Below are positions 22,951 to 35,100 of a DNA stretch of 64,000 nt, in pieces. Numbering within the stretch: the first letter of the stretch is position 1; every line of letters begins with the position of its first letter. This DNA comes from Azolla caroliniana (Eukaryota; Polypodiophyta), in contig JBHGNT010000025.1 of the NCBI GenBank assembly GCA_043228905.1, forward strand, positions 248,001-312,000, given 5' to 3'. Below the pieces are notes generated by a model, which worked only from the letters and a program-made list of their open reading frames with translations, did not search any database and was not told where the DNA came from. A program made the position numbers and the translations under genes.

Positions 22951-25441
22951 GCTAGCTATTATATCGTATTAAAAAATCAAGATTTTGAAACTCAGGTCGA
23001 GAGATATGAAGAAATTAGCAATCTTGAGGAGGGAGTTGAGAGGAGCCCTTGAGTACATTAAAATGTTCATACCTGGCGCGTGTGATATCGGATTTTTGTG
23101 TTCAAACATGCGAATCGAAGCTAACAACACTAGCTATTCTATGGAACTAAAAAATCAAGATTTTGAAACTCAGGTCGAGAGATATGAAGAAATTAGCAAT
23201 CTTGAGGAGGGAGTTGAGAGGAGCCCTTGAGTACATTATTATGTTCATACCTGGCGCGTGTGATATCGGATTTTTGTGTTCAAACATGCGAATCGAAGCT
23301 CACAACGCTAGCTATTCTATGGAACTAAAAAATCAAGATTTTGAAACTCAGGTCGAGAGATATGAAGAAATTAGCAATCTTGAGGAGGGAGTTGAGAGGA
23401 GCCCTTGAGTAAATTAAAATGTTCATACCTGGCTCGTGTGATATCAGATTTTTGTGTTCAAACATGCGAATCGAAGCTCACAACGCTAGCTATGATATGG
23501 TATTAAAAAATCATGATTTTGAAATTGAGGTCGAGAGACATGAAGAAATTAGCAATCTTGAGGAGGGAGTTGAGAGGAGCCCTTGAGTAAATTAAAATGT
23601 TCATACCTGGCTCGTGTGATATCGGATTTTTGTGTTCAAACATGTGAATCGCAGCTAACAACGCTAGCTATGACATGGTATTAAGAAATCAAGATTTTGA
23701 AACTCAGGTCGAGAGACATGACGAAATTACCTAATTTGAGGAGGGAGTTGAGACGACCTAGTAGGTAAATTAAAATGTTCATACCTGGCTCGTGTGATAT
23801 CGGATTTTTGTGTTCAAACATGCGAATCAAAGCTAACAACGCTAGCTATGATATGGAACTAAAAAATCAAGATTTTGAAACTCAGGTCGAGAGACATGAC
23901 GAAATTACCAAATTGGAGGAGGGAGTTGAGAGGAGCCCTTGAGTATATTAAAATGTTCATACCTGGCGTGTGTGATATCGGATTTTTGTGTTCAAACATG
24001 CGAATCAAAGCTAACAACGCTAGCTATGACATGGTATTAAAAAATCAAGATTTTGAAACTCAGGTCGAGAGATATGAAGAAATTAGCAATCTTGAGGAGG
24101 GAGTTGAGAGGAGCCCTTGAGTAAATGAAAATGTTCATACCTGGCTCGTGTGATATCGGATTTTTGTGTTCAAACATGCGAATCGAAGCTAAAAACGCTA
24201 GCTATGATATGGTATTCAAAAATCATGATTTCGAAATTGAGGTCGAGAGACATGAAGAAATTAGCAATCTTGAGGAGGGAGTTGAGAGGAGCCCTTGAGT
24301 ACATTAAAATGTTCATACCTGGCGCGTGTGATATCGGATTTTTGTGTTCAAACATGCGAATCGAAGCTAACAACGGTAGCTATGATATGGAACTAAAAAA
24401 TCAAGATTTTGAAACTCAGGTCGAGAGATATGAAGAAATTAGCAATCTTGAGGAGGGAGTTGAGAGGAGCCCTTGAGTATATTAAAATGTTTATACCTCG
24501 CTCGTGTGATATCGCATTTTTGTGTTCAAACATGCGAATCGAAGCTAACAACGCTAGCTATGACATGGTATTAAAAAATCAAGATTTTGAAACTCAGGTC
24601 GAGAGACATGACGAAATTACCTAATTTGAGGAGTGAGTTGAGACGACCTAGTAGGTAAATTAAAATGTTCATACCTGGCTCGTGTGATATCGGATTTTTG
24701 TGTTCAAACATGTGAATCAAGCTAAAAACGCTAGCTATGATATGGTATTAAAAAATCAAGATTTTGAAACTCAGGTCGAGAGATATGAAGAAATTAGCAA
24801 TCTTGAGGAGGGAGTTGAGAGGAGCCATTGAGTAAATTAAAATGTTCATACATGGCTCGTGTGATATCGGATTTTTGTGTTCAAACATGTGAACCGAAGC
24901 TAACAACGCCAGCTATTCTATGGAACTAAAAAATCAAGATTTTGAAACTCAGGTCGAGAGATATGAAGAAATTAGCAATCTTGAGGAGGGAGTTGAGAGG
25001 AGCCCTTGAGTATATTAAAATGTTTATACCTGGCTCGTGTGATATCGGATTTTTGTGTTCAAACATGCGCATCGAAGCTAACAACGCTAGCTATGACATG
25101 GTATTAAAAAATCAAGAGTTTGAAACTCAGGTGGAGAGACATGACGAAATTACCTAATTTGAGGAGTGAGTTGAGAGGAGCCCTTGAGTACATTAAAATG
25201 TTCATACCTGGCTCGTGTGATATCGGATTTTTGTGTTCAAACATGCGAATCGAAGCTAACAATGCTAGCTATTATATGGACCTAAAAAATCAAGATTTTG
25301 AAACTCAGGTCGAGAGATATGAAGAAATTAGCAATCTTGAGGAGGGAGTTGAGAGGAGCCCTTGAGTACATTAAAATGTTCATACCTGGCGCGTGTGATA
25401 TCGGATTTTTGTGTTCAAACATGCGAATCGAAGCTCACAAC
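22951..25441. repeat. 14-mer, copy 2 in super-repeat A (2,491 bp)
   Basis: Tandem copy of 20,460-22,950; the 1-bp deletion recurs at about 24,718. The first unit is a hybrid: it has AAAATG near 23,061 like the unit at 25,442, but CTAACAAC at 23,121 like the unit at 20,460, so the crossover lies in about 60 bp between them. It shares the change GCCAGC (24,910) with copy 1 (22,419), whereas super-repeat B has GCTAGC at 39,109. Confidence 0.9.
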
Positions 25442-27398
25442 GCTAGCTATTATATCGTATTAAAAAATCAAGATTTTGAAACTCAGGTCGAGAGATATGA
25501 AGAAATTAGCAATCTTGAGGAGGGAGTTGAGAGGAGCCCTTGAGTACATTAAAATGTTCATACCTGGCGCGTGTGATATCGGATTTTTGTGTTCAAACAT
25601 GCGAATCGAAGCTATCAACACTAGCTATTCTATGGAACTAAAAAATCAAGATTTTGAAACTCAGGTCGAGAGATATGAAGAAATTAGCAATCTTGAGGAG
25701 GGAGTTGAGAGGAGCCCTTGAGTAAATTAAAATGTTCATACCTGGCTCGTGTGATATCGGATTTTTGTGTTCAAACATGCGAATCGAAGCTAACAACGCT
25801 AGCTATGACATGGTATTAAAAAATCAAGAGTTTGAAACTCAGGTGGAGAGACATGACGAAATTACCTAATTTGAGGAGTGAGTTGAGAGGAGCCCTTGAG
25901 TACATTAAAATGTTCATACCTGGCTCGTGTAATATCGGATTTTTGTGTTCAAACATGCGAATCGAAGCTAACAATGCTAGCTATTATATGGACCTAAAAA
26001 ATCAAGATTTTGAAACTCAGGTCGAGAGATATGAAGAAATTAGCAATCTTGAGGAGGGAGTTGAGAGGAGCCCTTGAGTACATTAAAATGTTCATACCTG
26101 GCGCGTGTGATATCGGATTTTTGTGTTCAAACATGCGAATCGAAGCTAACAACGGTAGCTATGATATGGAACTAAAAAATCAAGATTTTGAAACTCAGGT
26201 CGAGAGACATGAAGAAATTAGCAATCTTGAGGAGGGAGTTGAGAGGAGCCCTTGAGTATATTAAAATGTTTATACCTGGCTCGTGTGATATCGGATTTTT
26301 GTGTTCAAACATGCGAATCGAAGCTAACAATGCTAGCTATTATATGGAACTAAAAAATCAAGATTTTGAAACTCAGGTCGAGAGATATGAAGAAATTAGC
26401 AATCTTGAGGAGGGAGTTGAGAGGAGCCCTTGAGTACATTAAAATGTTCATACCTGGCGCGTGTGATATCGGATTTTTGTGTTCAAACATGCGAATCGAA
26501 GCTAACAACGCTAGCTATTATATGGAACTAAAAAATCAAGATTTTGAAACTCAGGTCGAGAGATATGAAGAAATTAGCAATCTTGAGGAGGGAGTTGGGA
26601 GGAGCCCTTGAGTAAATTAAAATGTTCATACCTGGCTCGTGTGATATCGGATTTTTGTGTTCAAACATGCGAATCGAAGCTCACAACGCTAGCTATGATA
26701 TGGTATTAAAAAATCATGATTTTGAAATTGAGGTCGAGAGACATGAAGAAATTAGCAATCTTGAGGAGGAAGTTGAAAGGAGCCCTTCAGTAAATTAAAA
26801 TGTTCATACCTGGCTCGTGTGATATCGGATTTTTGTGTTCAAACATGTGAACGCAGCTAACAACGCTAGCTATGACATGGTATTAAGAAATCAAGATTTT
26901 GAAACTCAGGTCGAGAGATATTACGAAATTACCTACTTTGAGGAGGGAGTTGAGACGACCTAGTAGGTAAATTAAAATGTTCATACCTGGCTCGTGTGAT
27001 ATCGGATTTTTGTGTTCAAACATGCGAATCGAAGCTAACAACGCTAGCTATTATATGGAACGAAAAAATCAAGATTTTGAGACTCAGGTCGAGAGATATG
27101 AAGAAATTAGCAATCTTGAGGAGGGAGTTGAGAGGAGCACTTGAGTATATTAAAATGTTTATACCTGGCTCGTGTGATATCGGATTTTTGTGTTCAAACA
27201 TGCGAATCGAAGCTAACAATGCTAGCTATTATATGGAACTAAAAAATCAAGATTTTGAAACTCAGGTCGAGAGATATGAAGAAATTAGCAATCTTGAGGA
27301 GGGAGTTGAGAGGAGCCCTTGAGTACATTATTATGTTCATACCTGGCGCGTGTGATATCGGATTTTTGTGTTCAAACATGCGAATCGAAGCTAACAAC
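25442..27398. repeat. 11-mer, copy 1 in super-repeat A (1,957 bp)
   Basis: Eleven units minus one base (GTGAACGCAG, about 26,851, from GTGAATCGCAG). It starts with the CTATCAACACTAGC variant (about 25,612), then GTGTAATATC near 25,928, GTTGGGAGG near 26,595, and GAGGAAGTTGAAAGG near 26,766. It differs from copy 2 by CGAAAAAATC near 27,061 (copy 2 CTAAAAAATC) and GAGAGATATG near 27,090 (copy 2 GAGCGATATG). Confidence 0.88.
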
Positions 27399-29355
27399 AC
27401 TAGCTATTCTATGGAACTAAAAAATCAAGATTTTGAAACTCAGGTCGAGAGATATGAAGAAATTAGCAATCTTGAGGAGGGAGTTGAGAGGAGCCCTTGA
27501 GTACATTATTATGTTCATACCTGGCGCGTGTGATATCGGATTTTTGTGTTCAAACATGCGAATCGAAGCTATCAACACTAGCTATTCTATGGAACTAAAA
27601 AATCAAGATTTTGAAACTCAGGTCGAGAGATATGAAGAAATTAGCAATCTTGAGGAGGGAGTTGAGAGGAGCCCTTGAGTAAATTAAAATGTTCATACCT
27701 GGCTCGTGTGATATCGGATTTTTGTGTTCAAACATGCGAATCGAAGCTAACAACGCTAGCTATGACATGGTATTAAAAAATCAAGAGTTTGAAACTCAGG
27801 TGGAGAGACATGACGAAATTACCTAATTTGAGGAGTGAGTTGAGAGGAGCCCTTGAGTACATTAAAATGTTCATACCTGGCTCGTGTAATATCGGATTTT
27901 TGTGTTCAAACATGCGAATCGAAGCTAACAATGCTAGCTATTATATGGACCTAAAAAATCAAGATTTTGAAACTCAGGTCGAGAGATATGAAGAAATTAG
28001 CAATCTTGAGGAGGGAGTTGAGAGGAGCCCTTGAGTACATTAAAATGTTCATACCTGGCGCGTGTGATATCGGATTTTTGTGTTCAAACATGCGAATCGA
28101 AGCTAACAACGGTAGCTATGATATGGAACTAAAAAATCAAGATTTTGAAACTCAGGTCGAGAGACATGAAGAAATTAGCAATCTTGAGGAGGGAGTTGAG
28201 AGGAGCCCTTGAGTATATTAAAATGTTTATACCTGGCTCGTGTGATATCGGATTTTTGTGTTCAAACATGCGAATCGAAGCTAACAATGCTAGCTATTAT
28301 ATGGAACTAAAAAATCAAGATTTTGAAACTCAGGTCGAGAGATATGAAGAAATTAGCAATCTTGAGGAGGGAGTTGAGAGGAGCCCTTGAGTACATTAAA
28401 ATGTTCATACCTGGCGCGTGTGATATCGGATTTTTGTGTTCAAACATGCGAATCGAAGCTAACAACGCTAGCTATTATATGGAACTAAAAAATCAAGATT
28501 TTGAAACTCAGGTCGAGAGATATGAAGAAATTAGCAATCTTGAGGAGGGAGTTGGGAGGAGCCCTTGAGTAAATTAAAATGTTCATACCTGGCTCGTGTG
28601 ATATCGGATTTTTGTGTTCAAACATGCGAATCGAAGCTCACAACGCTAGCTATGATATGGTATTAAAAAATCATGATTTTGAAATTGAGGTCGAGAGACA
28701 TGAAGAAATTAGCAATCTTGAGGAGGAAGTTGAAAGGAGCCCTTCAGTAAATTAAAATGTTCATACCTGGCTCGTGTGATATCGGATTTTTGTGTTCAAA
28801 CATGTGAACGCAGCTAACAACGCTAGCTATGACATGGTATTAAGAAATCAAGATTTTGAAACTCAGGTCGAGAGATATTACGAAATTACCTACTTTGAGG
28901 AGGGAGTTGAGACGACCTAGTAGGTAAATTAAAATGTTCATACCTGGCTCGTGTGATATCGGATTTTTGTGTTCAAACATGCGAATCGAAGCTAACAACG
29001 CTAGCTATTATATGGAACTAAAAAATCAAGATTTTGAGACTCAGGTCGAGCGATATGAAGAAATTAGCAATCTTGAGGAGGGAGTTGAGAGGAGCACTTG
29101 AGTATATTAAAATGTTTATACCTGGCTCGTGTGATATCGGATTTTTGTGTTCAAACATGCGAATCGAAGCTAACAATGCTAGCTATTATATGGAACTAAA
29201 AAATCAAGATTTTGAAACTCAGGTCGAGAGATATGAAGAAATTAGCAATCTTGAGGAGGGAGTTGAGAGGAGCCCTTGAGTACATTATTATGTTCATACC
29301 TGGCGCGTGTGATATCGGATTTTTGTGTTCAAACATGCGAATCGAAGCTAACAAC
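27399..29355. repeat. 11-mer, copy 2 in super-repeat A (1,957 bp)
   Basis: Tandem copy of the previous 1,957 bp, with the 1-bp deletion at about 28,808. The first unit is again a hybrid: ATTATTATG at about 27,505 matches the unit at 29,356, and CTATCAACAC at about 27,570 matches the unit at 25,442. The crossover therefore falls in about 60 bp between 27,511 and 27,570. Confidence 0.88.
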
Positions 29356-32149
29356 ACTAGCTATTCTATGGAACTAAAAAATCAAGATTTTGAAACTCAG
29401 GTCGAGAGATATGAAGAAATTAGCAATCTTGAGGAGGGAGTTGAGAGGAGCCCTTGAGTACATTATTATGTTCATACCTGGCGCGTGTGATATCGGATTT
29501 TTGTGTTCAAACATGCGAATCGAAGCTCACAACGCTAGCTATTCTATGGAAATAAAAAATCAAGATTTTGAAACTCAGGTCGAGAGATATGAAGAAATTA
29601 GCAATCTTGAGGAGGGAGTTGAGAGGAGCCCTTGAGTAAATTAAAATGTTCATACCTGGCTCGTGTGATATCGGATTTTTGTGTTCAAACATGCGAATCG
29701 AAGCTCACAACGCTAGCTATGATATGGTATTAAAAAATCATGATTTTGAAATTGAGGTCGAGAGACATGAAGAAATTAGCAATCTTGAGGAGGGAGTTGA
29801 GAGGAGCCCTTGAGTAAATTAAAATGTTCATACCTGGCTCGTGTGATATCGGATTTTTGTGTTCAAACATGTGAATCGCAGCTAACAACGCTAGCTATGA
29901 CATGGTATTAAGAAATCAAGATTTTGAAACTCAGGTCGAGAGACATGACGAAATTACCTAATTTGAGGAGGGAGTTGAGACGACCTAGTAGGTAAATTAA
30001 AATGTTCATACCTGGCTCGTGTGATATCGGATTTTTGTGTTCAAACATGCGAATCAAAGCTAACAACGCTAGCTATGATATGGAACTAAAAAATCAAGAT
30101 TTTGAAACTCAGGTCGAGAGACATGACGAAATTACCAAATTGGAGGAGGGAGTTGAGAGGAGCCCTTGAGTATATTAAAATGTTCATACCTGGCGTGTGT
30201 GATATCGGATTTTTGTGTTCAAACATGCGAATCAAAGCTAACAACGCTAGCTATGACATGGTATTAAAAAATCAAGATTTTGAAACTCAGGTCGAGAGAT
30301 ATGAAGAAATTAGCAATCTTGAGGAGGGAGTTGAGAGGAGCCCTTGAGTAAATGAAAATGTTCATACCTGGCTCGTGTGATATCGGATTTTTGTGTTCAA
30401 ACATGCGAATCGAAGCTAAAAACGCTAGCTATGATATGGTATTCAAAAATCATGATTTCGAAATTGAGGTCGAGAGACATGAAGAAATTAGCAATCTTGA
30501 GGAGGGAGTTGAGAGGAGCCCTTGAGTACATTAAAATGTTCATACCTGGCGCGTGTGATATCGGATTTTTGTGTTCAAACATGCGAATCGAAGCTAACAA
30601 CGGTAGCTATGATATGGAACTAAAAAATCAAGATTTTGAAACTCAGGTCGAGAGATATGAAGAAATTAGCAATCTTGAGGAGGGAGTTGAGAGGAGCCCT
30701 TGAGTACATTAAAATGTTCATACCTGGCGCGTGTGATATCGGATTTTTGTGTTCAAACATGCGAATCGAAGCTAACAATGCTAGCTATTATATGGAACTA
30801 AAAAATCAAGATTTTGAAACTCAGGTCGAGAGATATGAAGAAATTAGCAATCTTGAGGAGGGAGTTGAGAGGAGCCCTTGAGTACATTATTATGTTCATA
30901 CCTGGCGCGTGTGATATCGGATTTTTGTGTTCAAACATGCGAATCGAAGCTAACAACGGTAGCTATTCTATGGAACTAAAAAATCAAGATTTTGAAACTT
31001 AGGTCGAGAGATATGAAGAAATTAGCAATCTTGAGGAGGGAGTTGAGAGGAGCCCTTGAGTACATTAAAATGTTCATACCTGGCGCGTGTGATATCGGAT
31101 TTTTGTGTTCAAACATGCGAATCGTAGCTAACAACGGTAGCTATGATATGGAACTAAAAAATCAAGATTTTGAAACTCAGGTCGAGAGATATGAAGAAAT
31201 TAGCAATCTTGAGGAGGGAGTTGAGAGGAGCCCTTGAGTACATTATTATGTTCATACCTGGCGCGTGTGATATCGGATTCAAAAATCATGATTTCGAAAT
31301 TGAGGTCGAGAGACATGAAGAAATTAGCAATCTTGAGGAGGGAGTTGAGAGGAGCCCTTGAGTATATTAAAATGTTTATACCTGGCTCGTGTGATATCGG
31401 ATTTTTGTGTTCAAACATGCGAATCGAAGCTAACAACGCTAGCTATGACATGGTATTAAAAAATCAAGAGTTTGAAACTCAGGTGGAGAGACATGACGAA
31501 ATTACCTAATTTGAGGAGTGAGTTCGGAGGAGCCCTTGAGTACATTAAAATGTTCATACCTGGCTCGTGTGATATCGGATTTTTGTGTTCAAACATGCGA
31601 ATCGAAGCTAACAATGCTAGCTATTATATGGAACTAAAAAATCAAGATTTTGAAACTCAGGTCGAGAGATATGAAGAAATTAGCAATCTTGAGGAGGGAG
31701 TTGAGAGGAGCCCTTGAGTACATTAAAATGTTCATACCTGGCGCGTGTGATATCGGATTTTTGTGTTCAAACATGCGAATCGAAGCTAACAATGCTAGCT
31801 ATTATATGGAACTAAAAAATCAAGATTTTGAAACTCAGGTCGAGAGATATGAAGAAATTAGCAATCTTGAGGAGGGAGTTGAGAGGAGCCCTTGAGTACA
31901 TTATTATGTTCATACCTGGCGCGTGTGATATCGGATTTTTGTGTTCAAACATGCGAATCGAAGCTAACAACACTAGCTATTCTATGGAACTAAAAAATCA
32001 AGATTTTGAAACTTAGGTCGAGAGATATGAAGAAATTAGCAATCTTGAGGAGGGAGTTGAGAGGAGCCCTTGAGTACATTAAAATGTTCATACCTGGCGC
32101 GTGTGATATCGGATTTTTGTGTTCAAACATGCGAATCGAAGCTAACAAC
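29356..32149. repeat. Right part of super-repeat A
   Basis: This stretch repeats elements of the 14-mer (GTGAATCGCAG near 29,870, AAATTGGAGG near 30,137, GTAAATGAAAATG near 30,350, TTCAAAAATCATG near 30,441), followed by a truncated unit (junction 31,277) and the GAGTTCGGAGG unit near 31,520. It matches 41,598-44,250 with an offset of 12,242. Private to this pair are GGAAATAAAAAATC (29,548 and 41,790) and ATCGTAGC (31,122 and 43,364). Confidence 0.87.
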
Positions 32150-35100
32150 GGTAGCTATGATATGGAACTAAAAAATCAAGATTTTGAAACTCAGGTCGAG
32201 AGATATGAAGAAATTAGCAATCTTGAGGAGGGAGTTGAGAGGAGCCCTTGAGTACATTAAAATGTTCATACCTGGCGCGTGTGATATCGGATTTTTGTGT
32301 TCAAACATGCGAATCGAAGCTAACAATGCTAGCTATTATATGGAACTGAAAAATCAAGATTTTGAAACTCAGGTCGAGAGATATGAAGAAATTAGCAATC
32401 TTGAGGAGGGAGTTGAGAGGAGCCCTTGAGTACATTATTATGTTCATACCTGGCGCGTGTGATATCGGATTTTTGTGTTCAAACATGCGAATCGAAGCTA
32501 ACAACACTAGCTATTCTATGGAACTAAAAAATCAAGATTTTGAAACTTAGGTCGAGAGATATGAAGAAATTAGCAATCTTGAGGAGGGAGTTGAGAGGAG
32601 CCCTTGAGTACATTAAAATGTTCATACCTGGCGCGTGTGATATCGGATTTTTGTGTTCAAACATGCGAATCGAAGCTAACAACGGTAGCTATGATATGGA
32701 ACTAAAAAATCAAGATTTTGAAACTCAGGTCGAGAGATATGAAGAAATTAGCAATCTTGAGGAGGGAGTTGAGAGGAGCCCTTGAGTACATTATTATGTT
32801 CATACCTGGCGCGTGTGATATCGGATTCAAAAATCATGATTTCGAAATTGAGGTCGAGAGACATGAAGAAATTAGCAATCTTGAGGAGGGAGTTGAGAGG
32901 AGCCCTTGAGTATATTAAAATGTTTATACCTGGCTCGTGTGATATCGGATTTTTGTGTTCAAACATGCGAATCGAAGCTAACAACGCTAGCTATGACATG
33001 GTATTAAAAAATCAAGAGTTTGAAACTCAGGTGGAGAGACATGACGAAATTACCTAATTTGAGGAGTGAGTTCGGAGGAGCCCTTGAGTACATTAAAATG
33101 TTCATACCTGGCTCGTGTGATATCGGATTTTTGTGTTCAAACATGCGAATCGAAGCTAACAATGCTAGCTATTATATGGAACTAAAAAATCAAGATTTTG
33201 AAACTCAGGTCGAGAGATATGAAGAAATTAGCAATCTTGAGGAGGGAGTTGAGAGGAGCCCTTGAGTACATTAAAATGTTCATACCTGGCGCGTGTGATA
33301 TCGGATTTTTGTGTTCAAACATGCGAATCGAAGCTAACAACGGTAGCTATGATATGGAACTAAAAAATCAAGATTTTGAAACTCAGGTCGAGAGACATGA
33401 AGAAATTAGCAATCTTGAGGAGGGAGTTGAGAGGAGCCCTTCAGTATATTAAAATGTTTATACCTGGCTCGTGTGATATCGGATTTTTGTGTTCAAACAT
33501 GCGAATCGAAGCTAACAATGCTAGCTATTATATGGAACTAAAAAATCAAGATTTTGAAACTCAGGTCGAGAGATATGAAGAAATTAGCAATCTTGAGGAG
33601 GGAGTTGAGAGGAGCCCTTGAGTACATTAAAATGTTCATACCTGGCGCGTGTGATATCGGATTTTTGTGTTCAAACATGCGAATCGAAGCTAACAACGCT
33701 AGCTATTATATGGAACTAAAAAATCAAGATTGTGAAACTCAGGTCGAGAGATATGAAGAAATTAGCAATCTTGAGGAGGGAGTTGAGAGGAGCCCTTGAG
33801 TAAATTAAAATGTTCATACCTGGCTCGTGTGATATCGGATTTTTGTGTTCAAACATGCGAATCGAAGCTCACAACGCTAGCTATGATATGGTATTAAAAA
33901 ATCATGATTTTGAAATTGAGGTCGAGAGACATGAAGAAATTAGCAATCTTGAGGAGGGAGTTGAGAGGAGCCCTTCAGTACATTAAAATGTTCATACCTG
34001 GCACGTGTGATATCGGATTTTTGTGTTCAAACATGCGAATCGAAGCTAACAACGGTAGCTATGATATGGAACTAAAAAATCAAGATTTTGAAACTCAGGT
34101 CGAGAGACATGAAGAAATTAGCAATCTTGAGGAGGGAGTTGAGAGGAGCCCTTCAGTATATTAAAATGTTTATACCTGGCTCGTGTGATATCGGATTTTT
34201 GTGTTCAAACATGCGAATCGAAGCTAACAATGCTAGCTATTATATGGAACTAAAAAATCAAGATTTTGAAACTCAGGTCGAGAGATATGAAGAAATTAGC
34301 AATCTTGAGGAGGGAGTTGAGAGGAGCCCTTGAGTACATTAAAATGTTCATACCTGGCGCGTGTGATATCGGATTTTTGTGTTCAAACATGCGAATCGAA
34401 GCTAACAACGCTAGCTATGACATGGTATTAAGAAATCAAGATTTTGAAACTCAGGTCGAGAGATATTACGAAATTACCTACTTTGAGGAGGGAGTTGAGA
34501 CGACCTAGTAGGTAAATTAAAATGTTCATACCTGGCTCGTGTGATATCGGATTTTTGTGTTCAAACATGCGAATCGAAGCTAACAACGCTAGCTATTATA
34601 TGGAACTAAAAAAGCAAGATTTTGAGACTCAGGTCGAGAGATATGAAGAAATTAGCAATCTTGAGGAGGGAGTTGAGAGGAGCACTTGAGTATATTAAAA
34701 TGTTTATACCTGGCTCGTGTGATATCGGATTTTTGTGTTCAAACATGCGAATCGAAGCTAACAACGCTAGCTATGACATGTTATTAAAAAATCAAGATTT
34801 TGAAACTCAGGTAGAGAGACATGACGAAATTACCTAATTTGAGGACTAAGTTGAGACGACCTAGTAGGTAAATTAAAATGTTCATACCTGGCTCGTGTGA
34901 TATCGGATTTTTGTGTTCAAACATGCGAATCGAAGCTCACAACGCTAGCTATTCTATGGAACTAAAAAATCAAGATTTTGAAACTCAGGTCGAGAGATAC
35001 GAAGAAATTAGCAATCTTGAGGAGGGAGTTGAGAGGAGCCCTTGAGTATATTAAAATATTTATACCTGGCTCGTGTGATATCGGATTTTTGTGTTCAAAC

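Larger units (their letters stand above)
15460..32149. repeat. Super-repeat copy A (95 units, 16,690 bp)
   Basis: Bases from about 15,494 reappear from about 32,184 with an offset of 16,690 that holds to about 39,650. Beyond that the offset falls to 14,199 and then 12,242 as far as about 44,250. The loss of 4,448 bp equals the 2,491-bp plus 1,957-bp tandem duplications present only in A. A holds four truncated units and four 1-bp deletions, and 16,690 + 216 + 4 = 95 x 178, so the unit count is exact. Confidence 0.88.
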
